From JANYCO01 sp964437245 (GTDB lineage Bacteria; Bacteroidota; Bacteroidia; Cytophagales; Cytophagaceae), in contig CAYTGJ010000003.1 of the NCBI GenBank assembly GCA_964437245.1, positions 21,350 through 85,349 on the forward strand: a DNA stretch of 64,000 nucleotides, written 5' to 3'. Below the pieces are notes generated by a model. The model did not search any database and was not told where the DNA came from. It was given only the letters and a program-made list of their open reading frames with translations. The number at the start of each line of letters is the position of its first letter. Within the stretch, counting starts at the first letter, position 1. Of this stretch, positions 27,681-37,344 are shown one piece after another. Made by a program: the position numbers and the translations under genes.

Positions 27681-30518
27681 ATGAGTACTTCAAAAAAACT
27701 ATTTGTGCTGGATGCCATGGCACTTATATACAGAGCCCATTTTGCCTTCAGTAAAAGTCCACGCATCACTTCTTCCGGTTTAAATACTTCGGCAGTATTT
27801 GGATTTACCAATAGTCTCTGGGAAGTGATCTCCAAAGAAAAACCTACGCATATTGCTGTGGCTTTTGATACGCCAGAGAGTACTTTTCGTCATGATAGTT
27901 ATGCAGAATATAAGGCCAACCGCCAGGAGCAGCCGGAAGACATTACGGTAGCGATTCCTTTAGTCAAAAAAATGCTGAAGTGCTTTAATATTCCTGTACT
28001 GGAACTTCCGGGGTACGAAGCCGACGATATTGCCGGAACGATTTCGAAGAGAGCTTCGGCAGAGGGATACAAGGTATACCTGATGACGATGGATAAAGAT
28101 TACTGTCAGCTTGTCAACGAAAATGTTTTTTTGTATAAACCTTCTTATATCGGTACGGGGTATGAGACCTACGATGTAGCCAGAGTACTTGAAAAATTCG
28201 GTGTAGCCAGAGTAGAACAGGTAATCGATATTCTGGGGTTGATGGGAGACAGCGTGGACAATATTCCAGGTATTCCCGGTATAGGTGAAAAAACAGCCCA
28301 GAAGCTTATAGCAGAGTATGGATCGGTAGAAAACCTGATCGCGAATACTGATAAGCTGAAAGGAAAGCAAAAGGAAAACGTGATCAACTTTGCACAGCAG
28401 GGACTAATGTCCAAAGAGCTGGCCACGATCCATTGCGATGTCCCGATTACGTATACCGAAGAAGAACTTTTGTATACAGGACCTGATAAAGAAAAACTTG
28501 CAGCCCTGTTCGATGAACTGGAGTTCAGGAACATGAAAAAACGTATTATAGGAGAAGAGTATGCGGATGAAGGTCCTGTGGCTGCCCCTAAAACATCGTC
28601 CAGGTCATCTAAGAAAACCGATCAGTCGCAGATGTCCCTTTTTGGAGGCTCTACGGAATCTGTGGTAGAGGATGATACCGAAGAAGAATTTGTCTCCCGG
28701 AATTTTGATACCATTCATACGGTGCTGCATGATTATCATATTATAGATACTCCGGATCTTCGCAAAAGTCTTGTCTATTATCTGAAACAGCAGGAAGAAT
28801 TTTGTTTTGATACGGAAACCACCAGTCTCGAAGCGATCGGGGCAGAGTTGGTAGGACTTGCATTTTCTTATTACAAAGGAGAAGCATATTATGTGCCGGT
28901 ACCAGCAGACAGAGAAGAAGCTCAACGCATTGTCAATGAATTTAAGGACGTACTGGAAGATCCTTCTGTTATGAAGATCGGTCAGAACCTTAAGTATGAT
29001 ATCCTGGTGCTGAAAAAATATGGGATAGAAGTAAAAGGAAAAATATTTGATACTATGCTGGCGCATTATCTGATCGAACCGGATAAGCGTCATGGGATGG
29101 ATATTCTTGCGGAAACGTATCTGAACTATTCTCCTGTTTCGATTGAAGGCCTTATTGGGAAGAAGAGTGGTACGCAAGGGAATATGCGGGATGTGGCGCT
29201 GGAAAAAATCTCGGAATATGCCGGAGAAGATGCGGATGTTACCTATCAGCTTAAAACTATTTTTGCTCCTGTTTTGAAACAACATCAATTGGAAAAACTT
29301 TTTGAGGAGGTGGAAAACCCGCTGATAGATGTGCTCGCCGATATGGAACATGCCGGAGTGAAAATAGATCCGGAGGTGCTGAAAGAGTTTTCAGGAGAAC
29401 TTTCTTCGGCTGCACAGGCCATTGAAAAAAATATTTATGAGCAGGCAGGGGTTCATTTTAACATTGCCTCTCCGAAACAACTTGGAGATGTACTTTTCGA
29501 AAAACTGAAACTGGATCCTAAAGCAAAAAAAACCAAAACAGGTCAATATGCTACGGGGGAAGAGATCTTAAGCCGACTTGCCTACGAGCATAAGATCGCA
29601 GCGGACATACTGGATTTCCGGGAGCTGCAGAAGCTCAAGTCTACCTACGTAGATACCTTGCCGACATTGATCAGCAAAGTAGACCAGAGGGTGCATACTT
29701 CCTATAACCAGGCGGTGGCCGCCACTGGAAGACTCAGCTCCACCAATCCGAACTTGCAGAATATTCCGATCCGTACCGACAGAGGGAAGGAGATCCGAAA
29801 AGCGTTTATCCGAAAAGATGAAAGTCATCTGATTCTCTCGGCGGATTATTCCCAGATTGAACTTCGCATCATGGCTGCTTTCAGTAAAGAGGAGAATATG
29901 ACCAATGCTTTCAGGAACGGGATAGATATTCATGCTACTACAGCCAGCAAAGTGTTTGGAGTAGCACTGGAGGAGGTAACAGCAGACATGCGGCGAAAAT
30001 CCAAGATGGTGAATTTCGGAATCATCTACGGGATCTCTGCATTCGGACTCTCACAAAGACTTGATATCCCCAGGAAAGAAGCCGCAGAGATCATTGATTC
30101 TTATTTCGAACAGTTCCCTTCTATCAAGACGTATATGGATGAAGTGGTCAACCATGCAAGAGAGATGGGATATGTAGAGACCATCATGGGGAGAAGAAGG
30201 TATCTCCCGGATATTACATCCGGCAATGCTACGTTGAGAGGATATGCCGAACGAAATGCCATTAATGCTCCTATTCAGGGAAGTGCTGCAGACATGATCA
30301 AGATCGCTATGATCAACATTCACCGGTGGATGAAGCAGGAAAAACTGCGTTCTCAAATGGTCATGCAGGTGCATGATGAATTGGTGTTTGATGTTCATAT
30401 CGATGAGTTGAACCTGATGAAAGCAAAAGTAGAAGAGTATATGAAAACGGCTCTTGAGATAGGTGTTCCCATGGAGATCGGGTTGGGTGTAGGAGAAAAC
30501 TGGCTGGAAGCTCACTAA
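27681..30518 (+). CDS. polA: DNA polymerase I
   Basis: A 945-residue polymerase for Okazaki fragment maturation and repair synthesis. The N-terminal 5'-3' exonuclease (1-290) includes the H3TH segment PGIPGIGEKTAQKLI. The 3'-5' exonuclease begins with intact FDTETTSLE, so proofreading should be active. The polymerase domain has DYSQIELRIMA (motif A), KMVNFGIIYGISAFGL (motif B) and QVHDELVFDV (motif C). I choose the ATG at 27681 (MSTSKKLFVLDAMALIYRA) because it gives the normal N terminus; the frame is open upstream to 27594 but that stretch overlaps the end of the preceding terminator region. Confidence 0.97.
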   Translation: MSTSKKLFVLDAMALIYRAHFAFSKSPRITSSGLNTSAVFGFTNSLWEVISKEKPTHIAVAFDTPESTFRHDSYAEYKANRQEQPEDITVAIPLVKKMLKCFNIPVLELPGYEADDIAGTISKRASAEGYKVYLMTMDKDYCQLVNENVFLYKPSYIGTGYETYDVARVLEKFGVARVEQVIDILGLMGDSVDNIPGIPGIGEKTAQKLIAEYGSVENLIANTDKLKGKQKENVINFAQQGLMSKELATIHCDVPITYTEEELLYTGPDKEKLAALFDELEFRNMKKRIIGEEYADEGPVAAPKTSSRSSKKTDQSQMSLFGGSTESVVEDDTEEEFVSRNFDTIHTVLHDYHIIDTPDLRKSLVYYLKQQEEFCFDTETTSLEAIGAELVGLAFSYYKGEAYYVPVPADREEAQRIVNEFKDVLEDPSVMKIGQNLKYDILVLKKYGIEVKGKIFDTMLAHYLIEPDKRHGMDILAETYLNYSPVSIEGLIGKKSGTQGNMRDVALEKISEYAGEDADVTYQLKTIFAPVLKQHQLEKLFEEVENPLIDVLADMEHAGVKIDPEVLKEFSGELSSAAQAIEKNIYEQAGVHFNIASPKQLGDVLFEKLKLDPKAKKTKTGQYATGEEILSRLAYEHKIAADILDFRELQKLKSTYVDTLPTLISKVDQRVHTSYNQAVAATGRLSSTNPNLQNIPIRTDRGKEIRKAFIRKDESHLILSADYSQIELRIMAAFSKEENMTNAFRNGIDIHATTASKVFGVALEEVTADMRRKSKMVNFGIIYGISAFGLSQRLDIPRKEAAEIIDSYFEQFPSIKTYMDEVVNHAREMGYVETIMGRRRYLPDITSGNATLRGYAERNAINAPIQGSAADMIKIAMINIHRWMKQEKLRSQMVMQVHDELVFDVHIDELNLMKAKVEEYMKTALEIGVPMEIGLGVGENWLEAH

Positions 30519-31083
30519 AGGTCTTCCCGATCGTTGTAAATGATTCCTATATCTTGCATGTTGGTATTTAGGAAGACTGAAGTAGCGATGGGACTTTGTG
30601 AAAATACAACCCCTTGTCCTGTGAGTAGTTATGCCGGAATCATGGTTTCATGACCCAGCGCTGCACAATGGACGAAACATGGATGAATATGTTTTTAGAG
30701 TGATTCAGATCATTTTTTTTAGTTCGCTCAGAACACGGCCGTATTTTAAAATGGATTTCCTTACATGCCTGTTTCAGAGAATAAGATCCTGGTTGAAACT
30801 ATACGGAGCCAAAGACGTTACAGAGGCTATGGACAGTTAGTGTCCTGGCAATGTTTATGGAAATTTTTACAATTGATGGAATAGTGGCGATGCAGCGAAG
30901 AAAAAATAAAGCCATGCTTGCGTATCTGGGACCGGGAGAGACGATGCTGACCCGTCAGCACATAAAGCATTACTCTGTTTTCCGGCTACGCAGGAAAACC
31001 ATGATCAATGTTGTATACCTGAATATAAGGAAGAGAAAAAGAATGCTGGAGCTATTGGGGGGAGTGGGAATGCTTGTACTACA
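30519..31083. other. 565-base intergenic stretch without a recognisable gene
   Basis: Two short plus-strand frames (30631-30840 and 30851-31087) are open, but neither has family-like composition, and the second runs into the 3' end of the convergent barrel gene. I see no terminator with a clear U tract after polA and no RNA gene. Sequence is of ordinary composition, so decayed coding DNA is possible. Confidence 0.5.
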
Positions 31084-32196
31084 TTAAAAAGATTCTCCAA
31101 AGACCAGATAAAATCCTCCGCCCTCATTTGTAAATCCGTAATCGATCCGGACATTAGCATTCTCTCTCCGGGAAAGCATAAACCGGAGTCCTCCTCCTGC
31201 CGTCACTTTCATTCCCGGCATGGAAAAACTTTTCAGGTCCGGGGCTACCTGTCCTACTCCTGCAAAGGCTACTACGCCAATACGCCAATAGATAGGTATT
31301 CTTAATTCGGTTTGGTAAAAGACCATGTTCTTATCGCGGAAACGTCCGGTATAATATCCTCTCAAAAAACGAAATCCTCCGAGCATCGGGTTGGAACGGA
31401 AGGGAACATCTCCTGTATTGAAATTCAGGTATACTTCATTGGCCCAGGTCCAGTTTTTGGCCCAGGACATTTTTCGAAGGATCGGTTGGAAATGACGCGG
31501 GTTGATCACCAGGTTAGTATAGTTGTATTCACTTAAGGTGAATTTGTGATGGACCGTAAGGCTTACCTCGTTGTACCAGCCTTTAAACGTATTGAGTACA
31601 TTGTCACGGGTATCGAAAATGAATGAGGGTCCTATGCCGTTTACAAAATAACCTCGTGCACCGTTTACATGAGCATAACGGTTGAGGTAGGTGTTTTCTC
31701 TCCCAAATAAATACTGTGTGTTAAGATTGATTCCAAGGAAGATATTTCCATGGGTCTTTTGTACGATCAGCGAAGTATGAGAGATCCTGGAAAGCCCGTT
31801 CATCTCGGTACTGTCTTTATGGGTGTCGTTCCCTATGCCAAAAAACAATTCAGGGAATTTGGTGACATCCAGGAGTCCGTATGCAGCGTATTTATCTTTT
31901 TTAAAAAAGATCTGCCAGTCATTTTCAAGTGCAATCTGCTTATTTTGGGTGACCATAAGAGTGGATTTGAAAAATGACCACCGTGCAGTAGTATCGGTAT
32001 TCTTGCCTTTGAAGGTAAGGAGGAGAAAGGTTCCCAGGGCGATACGTGTTTCAGGCCTGTAGTAACCGTTGGGAAGTATTTTTACTTTTAAATTTCTGGA
32101 TGTGTCTTTTGGAGTAGCATAAACAGAATCCGGGGCTTGTGCAAACACTATTCCTGGGAGCAAGAGAAAAAGAATGACTATAACACGCACCAACAT
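31084..32196 (-). CDS. Omp85/BamA-TamA-type outer-membrane beta-barrel
   Basis: A 370-residue outer-membrane protein with signal peptide (MLVRVIVILFLLLPGIVFAQ) and a barrel ending in a C-terminal Phe. The barrel contains GGFRFLRGYYTGRFRDKN, which matches the conserved RGY/F loop-6 signature of the Omp85 superfamily. POTRA domains are absent, so it is a barrel-only member, a form common in Bacteroidota. It is not the essential BamA, which is about twice as long. Its transport role is unknown. The ATG at 32196 is chosen over a TTG six codons earlier. Confidence 0.8.
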   Translation of the reverse strand: MLVRVIVILFLLLPGIVFAQAPDSVYATPKDTSRNLKVKILPNGYYRPETRIALGTFLLLTFKGKNTDTTARWSFFKSTLMVTQNKQIALENDWQIFFKKDKYAAYGLLDVTKFPELFFGIGNDTHKDSTEMNGLSRISHTSLIVQKTHGNIFLGINLNTQYLFGRENTYLNRYAHVNGARGYFVNGIGPSFIFDTRDNVLNTFKGWYNEVSLTVHHKFTLSEYNYTNLVINPRHFQPILRKMSWAKNWTWANEVYLNFNTGDVPFRSNPMLGGFRFLRGYYTGRFRDKNMVFYQTELRIPIYWRIGVVAFAGVGQVAPDLKSFSMPGMKVTAGGGLRFMLSRRENANVRIDYGFTNEGGGFYLVFGESF

Positions 32197-32342
32197 AATC
32201 CTACAATTTAGCAATAAAATCGGATGCCCGGAGGGATGAATTTCTTTTTATTTATATCCTGCCTAACTATTTCGTTTTGAAATGATAATAAAAAGTGTAT
32301 TTACGGGTTCAAAAAAGCAAAGGGATGATTGGTAATCCCCGG

Positions 32343-32876
32343 TCACTGTGCTAGTACGTTAATGTTTAAGAGAACCGTGACATCATCGGATAAGACCCAA
32401 CTGGAACTTCCTACTCCGAAGTCTAACCGGTTAAGAGTGAAAGTGGCAGAAAAGATTCCTCCTTTTTCGTTCTCGGTATAGGAAAACGGGATGTTGATCT
32501 CTTTGGTTGTCCCTTTTACAAACAGATCACCGGTGACAATAAAACCTGTTTTGGTAGCTTCTGTTTTTTTGGACTTGAACCGTATTTCAGGATACTGTTC
32601 TGTGTCGAAATACTCTTGCTTTCGTAAGTGATTATCCCGGCCATTGATCCCGGTAGCAATCGTACGGGCATCGATAATAATCTCAAAAGAAGCAGTGGAG
32701 GGTTTTCCCGGGTCAAAAAGAATGGTCCCTTTCAGAGATGAAAAACTGCCGTCTACTTTCATTCCTGCATTCTTTATCTTGAACGCTACGATGTTTCCTG
32801 GCTGTAGAGGTTTAATCTGTGCATATCCTGTTGACATGGATAGGATCACGAGTAGTATTAAAATGATTTTGCGCAT
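32343..32876 (-). CDS. YceI-family periplasmic protein
   Basis: A 177-residue exported protein: signal peptide (MRKIILILLVILSMSTGYAQ) followed by a lipocalin-like YceI barrel with VDGSFSSLKGTILFD, RDNHLRKQEYFDTEQYPEIR and FVKGTTKEINIPF. YceI proteins bind isoprenoid lipids in a central cavity. The ATG at 32876 is used because the signal peptide starts there; the 26 in-frame residues upstream are unlikely to be translated. It is probably monocistronic. Confidence 0.88.
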   Translation of the reverse strand: MRKIILILLVILSMSTGYAQIKPLQPGNIVAFKIKNAGMKVDGSFSSLKGTILFDPGKPSTASFEIIIDARTIATGINGRDNHLRKQEYFDTEQYPEIRFKSKKTEATKTGFIVTGDLFVKGTTKEINIPFSYTENEKGGIFSATFTLNRLDFGVGSSSWVLSDDVTVLLNINVLAQ

Positions 32877-33029
32877 GCCATGAAAACGTTTTTTGAATAG
32901 AGATTGGTTCCAAAATAGAGGTTCTGCAGATGTTTTCAAAATAGGCAGGAGCAAATTACAGAAGCGTTGGGTTACTATAGGGTTGACAAGGATACAGGGC
33001 TTGCTCTCCGATAAGTTGTGGGAGATGTC

Positions 33030-33074
33030 TGTCCCCTGAGAGGCTGAGTGTCTTGTCAGGGGACAAGCCGCGGA
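33030..33074. repeat. Palindromic element sharing a core with 54988-55010
   Basis: Two alternative hairpins overlap: TGTCCCCTGA (33030-33039) with TCAGGGGACA (33056-33065), and CTTGTC (33052-33057) with GACAAG (33062-33067). The segment 33051-33074 matches 54988-55010 at about 20 positions of 24. It lies between the receptor-fusion stop and the YceI gene, both on the minus strand. It lacks a U tract for a normal terminator. Confidence 0.6.
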
Positions 33075-33099
33075 CTGGTCTTTTCGAAAATCAGAAATG

Positions 33100-35025
33100 T
33101 TATATTTTGTTGATGCCCGGAGGTGATAAGGTGATCAACTCTTCCCAGGTCTCAATATTTTTATTCTTATGTTTAAGAAAAAACAGCTCCCGGCTTTCGT
33201 TGACCTTTTCCCGGAATTTTCCGCAGGTATTCCTTCGGATGTTAAGCATATCGGAGAGGTCCGACAGGTTTCGGCGATTCCCTTTTTTATAAAAAAGATA
33301 GGTAAGGTAAAAAGCTTTGTTTAGCGGAAACCGTACCCCATGAAATAAAGTGTATGCCGTAGAAGATTCTACAAAACCGCAGACAGTACATTTCCGTTTG
33401 GTTTGATCCGGAGAGTTAGTATATTTTAAATTGCCGCATTTTCTGCAGCGGTAAAAACGCTGCCATTTTTGCTCGGCCAGGTATTTCATACAGGAAAGAT
33501 CGTCCGGGAATATTTTTACAAATTCTTCAAAAGGAACTTCCGTTTCGAGGATCCGGGACTGAAGATCGTTTTTCAGGTCTTTCTTCAGATGCCAGTTGTC
33601 GTAATCAAGCTGTGCATTGATCGTGTTGATCTTATTGTTGAGCTCATGAAGCTTGGCATTCACTTCTTCCAACTCCTGATTTTTTGCACTCAGCTCGTTT
33701 GTCCGGAGTGCTACTTTTTCTTCCAGTTCACGGTTTACTTTTTGCTGCAGTTCCTGGTGAATGTTGAGTGTTTCAATGATAAGTTTCTGGGTTTGTTCTT
33801 TTTCTTTTTTGAAGATCCGGATCCTGTCCGAAAGTGCAAACGAAAATATTACCACCTCCAGGATCAGTCCGATGTTGAAACTGTATACCGTGAAAAAATT
33901 TCCTTGAAGGATATGCTCTGCCCTCATCTGGATAATGACAATACTGAGCATGATGAACGTATATCCCAGTATGAAGAAGCGGGAAGCCTTGTAGCCTTTT
34001 GCATAGCAGATCCAGGCAATTGTATAAGTGGTCAGAAAAGGAATGGTGTAAAGAATCGGCAGTGCATGTCCGGTGATAAGGATCGACAGCGCAAAATAAA
34101 TAAGATAGACTCCTGTAGTGAAGTAGAGTGTTTTCCAGAGAGAAGGAAAACGTTTTTTTAAATTCAGAAAACCGGAAGCGTATAAGACAAAAGAGATCAT
34201 CAGGAGGAGAGGAGCGATCGTGTAGCCCATCGGTTTGCTGAGAGAAGGAGCATCGGGCCATAAATATTGAAACCCTAGTCCGTCGTCGGTCATGGTTAGT
34301 ACGGCACTGCTTAACACATAGAAAACATAATAAAGATAGACCGTTTCTTTGCCGGAGAAGTAGACTAGCAGGTTGTAGAGGGCCATGATGACCAGGATCC
34401 CGTAGTATATCCCAAGGAAATAATACTCATTGGTGATATAAAAGAGAAAATAGTTCACCGTTTTGATCCTGAAATCAAAGTTGCTGTAATTCTGGGACAG
34501 GATCCTTATATAAAAGGTAGTGACTTCGTTCGATGGCTGAAGAGGGAGATCGAAAATAAGGTTTTTGGTGGCATAGGTTCTCTGGTCAAATTTAAAATCT
34601 TCTCCTCCTTCCTGCCTGATGTACTGGTCCGGACCCCTGGGAATGTATACTTCAATATGATTAGAGTGAGGAGAGTAGCTTTCCAGCAAAAAGCGTTTGG
34701 AGGTATTGGACGCATTTCGTACACGGAATTTCAGCCAGTAAGCAGAACCTGGATTTTTATTGAACCGTTCCGGAATACTGTTTTGGATAAAACCGTTGAA
34801 ATCCGGTTCGCTGATCTCTTTAATAGTATATTTTTTATGCCGGTCTTCTAATACATCAAGGTATTCCCCTGAGAGTACGTAGTCTTCTTTAAAATCGGTG
34901 ATCTCTACTATTTTTTCCGGGAAACAGGGGTGAATGGGTAGAAAACAGCAGAATATGGCGAATAAGAATATAAAATCCTTATAATCAAATATTTTTGGTT
35001 TAATATGTTGACCGGGATTTCTCAT
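33100..35025 (-). CDS. 7TMR-DISM receptor fused to IS1595-type transposase zinc ribbon/HTH
   Basis: A 641-residue membrane protein. After an N-terminal hydrophobic segment come a 7TMR-DISM type 2 extracellular domain (about 50-185), a seven-helix region (about 195-395) and a coiled coil (about 400-480) where a kinase would normally start. Instead, a zinc ribbon follows with Cys 527, 530, 546 and 549 (CRKCGNLKY and KCTVCGF), then a helical segment (PLNKAFYLTYLFYKKGNRRN, then LSDLSDMLNIRRNTCGKFR). These two pieces resemble the N-terminal DNA-binding part of IS1595-family transposases; no DDE catalytic domain follows. The receptor half is paralogous to the kinase at 18671 (shared DDGLGFQYLWPDAPSL-like segment). 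I infer a membrane-bound DNA-binding output. The ATG at 35025 is preferred to an upstream TTG. Confidence 0.82.
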   Translation of the reverse strand: MRNPGQHIKPKIFDYKDFIFLFAIFCCFLPIHPCFPEKIVEITDFKEDYVLSGEYLDVLEDRHKKYTIKEISEPDFNGFIQNSIPERFNKNPGSAYWLKFRVRNASNTSKRFLLESYSPHSNHIEVYIPRGPDQYIRQEGGEDFKFDQRTYATKNLIFDLPLQPSNEVTTFYIRILSQNYSNFDFRIKTVNYFLFYITNEYYFLGIYYGILVIMALYNLLVYFSGKETVYLYYVFYVLSSAVLTMTDDGLGFQYLWPDAPSLSKPMGYTIAPLLLMISFVLYASGFLNLKKRFPSLWKTLYFTTGVYLIYFALSILITGHALPILYTIPFLTTYTIAWICYAKGYKASRFFILGYTFIMLSIVIIQMRAEHILQGNFFTVYSFNIGLILEVVIFSFALSDRIRIFKKEKEQTQKLIIETLNIHQELQQKVNRELEEKVALRTNELSAKNQELEEVNAKLHELNNKINTINAQLDYDNWHLKKDLKNDLQSRILETEVPFEEFVKIFPDDLSCMKYLAEQKWQRFYRCRKCGNLKYTNSPDQTKRKCTVCGFVESSTAYTLFHGVRFPLNKAFYLTYLFYKKGNRRNLSDLSDMLNIRRNTCGKFREKVNESRELFFLKHKNKNIETWEELITLSPPGINKI

Positions 35026-35316
35026 GTATAGAAAATAGCAATTCTTGTTCAGATGCGATAATTTTTTAAACGAAAAAACAGGATGCGAGGCTGCTTTTGT
35101 AATCAAAAACAACTATAAAAATGTATTGTGCTGTTTTTCAGTCTTGTTTTTGATATTAAAGCGATCACTTTTAGTTAAAATCATGGCTAAAAAAGACTCC
35201 GGAGGGGATATTCAAAACAATATTCTTGGAGGCTAAGGGGAAGTTGTTTACTTAATGATTATATCAGAATAGTATGTCTAAAACCCGGCAGGAGGGTATC
35301 TAACTAAAAGAGTATT

Positions 35317-36984
35317 ATGAAAAAGAAGACAGGTTTTCCAATCGTTGCTAATACCTTGAGAATTGTATGGATCATGGTTTTGATGATGAGCATGGCAGAA
35401 AAAGGATATGCTCAGCGCATCATCGGGTATTTCCCGAATTATAACTATTCCGCGGCCAATGCTTCCAATATTCAGTATGCCAAACTCACCCATTTACTCT
35501 ATTTCTCTTTAAACCCGGTGCAGACCAATTGGGGGGAAAGTAATGGCGACTTGTGGATCAACGATGGATTTTCCTGGTTTACGACTTCTTATTTCAACGA
35601 TGTGGTCAGCAAAGCCAAAGCGGCAAATCCGGACATTAAGATCATCCTGGTTACAGGAGGAGCGCCGGGCGGTGATGGAGGCCTGTCTGCAAGACTTGAA
35701 TATATTGGCAATAATCCCAGCATCTGTAACCGGTTTTGCAACAATATCATTTCATTCATGGTAAACAACGACCTTGACGGATGGGACCTGGATTGGGAAT
35801 TTCCGTATACGGTTTCGGCGAGAAACAGTCATCTGAATATGCTTACCACCATGCGGGTGAAAATGGATTCGTTAAAGCTGGCGCATTGCAGACCGTATGA
35901 ACTTAGTATTGCGGTAGGAGGAGGGTATACGGATGTGACCAGTCCGCGTGTCTGCTGGGGCCTGGCACACAATGAATACATCAACGGAGCCGTAATCCCG
36001 TTGCTGGATTTTATAAACATCATGGCTTATGACGGAGAAATAGGGAGTCCTCCGTGTTCTTTTTCCAGTCACCAGCATTATGATCTGATGGTAAAGTCAT
36101 TTAACGATTGGAGGGCTGCTTTCCCTTCGCTGCCTGCTTCGAAGATCAATATGGGAGTAGGATTTTACGGCAATGGTTTTGTGGATTTCAATACGATCGG
36201 AAATGTGGGGACACGGTACAATGATCCGGGTTACTGGGCTAATGGAGGAAGCGGATGCCCCAACATGCGTGCTAAGATCGATTATATCCGGGCCAATGGT
36301 ATGGAAGGGGTGTTTATCTGGGAACTGACGCAGGATAATTTATGTGCAGGTTCTCCTCCTGCTTGCTATTCCTTGCTGGACTGTATTTATCAGTATATGG
36401 GTGCTACCTGGGGAAGCTGGACTCCTCCGGGGAGTCCATGTCCGATGCCGGTGAACTTTGTTGATTTTAGCGGGAGCACGAACCGGGAGGGGATTTTATT
36501 AAATTGGAAAACGAGTTCGGAAACGGATAATAAATATTTTGAACTGCAACGGTCTACGGATGGAAAACAGTTTGTATCCGTGGCGGAGGTGGCAGGAGCT
36601 GGAAATTCGGAGCGTATCCTGGAGTACCAGTATCTGGACCGTATTCAGGGGGTTGAAACCCTTTATTATCGTATACGGCAATACGATGTGGATGGAACTT
36701 CCTCCTGGAGTAAAATGATCCGGGTGCAAAGAGAAGAGACGTACGAATTTGTGATCAGTCCGAACCCGTTTGCAGAATCGTTTACGATCGCTTATACGGG
36801 AACAGACGATACTAAAATAGCAGAAGTGGAGATCAGAGATCTGGCGGGCTTACTATGGTTCAGCGAGAAAATTCCTGTCAAAAAATATACGGAGATCGGA
36901 AACCTGTTGCCGGCAGGAGCATATATCTGCACGATCACTACAGACCAGGACCGGAGCAGTACGAAGATTATCAAGACCCGTTAG
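35317..36984 (+). CDS. Secreted GH18 chitinase with T9SS sorting domain
   Basis: A 555-residue exported glycoside hydrolase. A signal region ends at YAQ (about residue 38). The GH18 barrel has the catalytic motif D154-GWDLDW-E161 (DxxDxDxE with Glu as proton donor) and IMAYDGEIG later. It should cleave beta-1,4 bonds of chitin or related GlcNAc polymers outside the cell. After the catalytic domain comes a beta-sandwich linker (VNFVDFSG to YYRIRQYDVDGTSSWSK) of the kind that precedes T9SS signals, and a type A sorting domain (ISPNPFAESFTI to STKIIKTR). The same linker type occurs in the protein at 51744. It is a stand-alone gene. Confidence 0.92.
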   Translation: MKKKTGFPIVANTLRIVWIMVLMMSMAEKGYAQRIIGYFPNYNYSAANASNIQYAKLTHLLYFSLNPVQTNWGESNGDLWINDGFSWFTTSYFNDVVSKAKAANPDIKIILVTGGAPGGDGGLSARLEYIGNNPSICNRFCNNIISFMVNNDLDGWDLDWEFPYTVSARNSHLNMLTTMRVKMDSLKLAHCRPYELSIAVGGGYTDVTSPRVCWGLAHNEYINGAVIPLLDFINIMAYDGEIGSPPCSFSSHQHYDLMVKSFNDWRAAFPSLPASKINMGVGFYGNGFVDFNTIGNVGTRYNDPGYWANGGSGCPNMRAKIDYIRANGMEGVFIWELTQDNLCAGSPPACYSLLDCIYQYMGATWGSWTPPGSPCPMPVNFVDFSGSTNREGILLNWKTSSETDNKYFELQRSTDGKQFVSVAEVAGAGNSERILEYQYLDRIQGVETLYYRIRQYDVDGTSSWSKMIRVQREETYEFVISPNPFAESFTIAYTGTDDTKIAEVEIRDLAGLLWFSEKIPVKKYTEIGNLLPAGAYICTITTDQDRSSTKIIKTR

Positions 36985-36993
36985 CGGATTGCT

Positions 36994-37332
36994 CTATTTG
37001 TGTTCTTTCTTATAAAAGAGAAGCAGGGAGATAATATACAGTATAAAAAGAAAGATCAGAAGCGTTGTCTCAAGAGAACTTCTCACACCGGAATCACGGG
37101 GATAGAGAATATAGAAGGTAAGATAAATAAAATAGAAAATGATCTTTACCTGATCAATGAGTTGGTTGTTATATTTCCGGGCAAACTTGAGGCTGTAACA
37201 AATGAGAAAACCGGTGGCAAGCACAAGACTGACTGCCAGAGAATGATCGGTCAGATGGATGAGGGAGAAAAGCATTATACAGGGAACTGCAAATACCCAA
37301 TCCTGTTGTTTGAAAAGTTTAACAAAGATCAT
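36994..37332 (-). CDS. Small membrane protein, last gene of lemA operon
   Basis: A 112-residue protein with four predicted membrane helices and a basic C terminus (FYKKEHK). I recognise no family. It starts 12 bases after the stop of the TPM-domain gene at 37345 and so is probably co-transcribed with the lemA/TPM cluster. Confidence 0.65.
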   Translation of the reverse strand: MIFVKLFKQQDWVFAVPCIMLFSLIHLTDHSLAVSLVLATGFLICYSLKFARKYNNQLIDQVKIIFYFIYLTFYILYPRDSGVRSSLETTLLIFLFILYIISLLLFYKKEHK

Positions 37333-37344
37333 ACGTGTATCGCG

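Noticed and set aside
30631..31087. Two short plus-strand ORFs between polA and the Omp85-type barrel gene
   Set aside because: No domain-like composition, no promoter or coupling, and the second overlaps the 3' end of the convergent gene.
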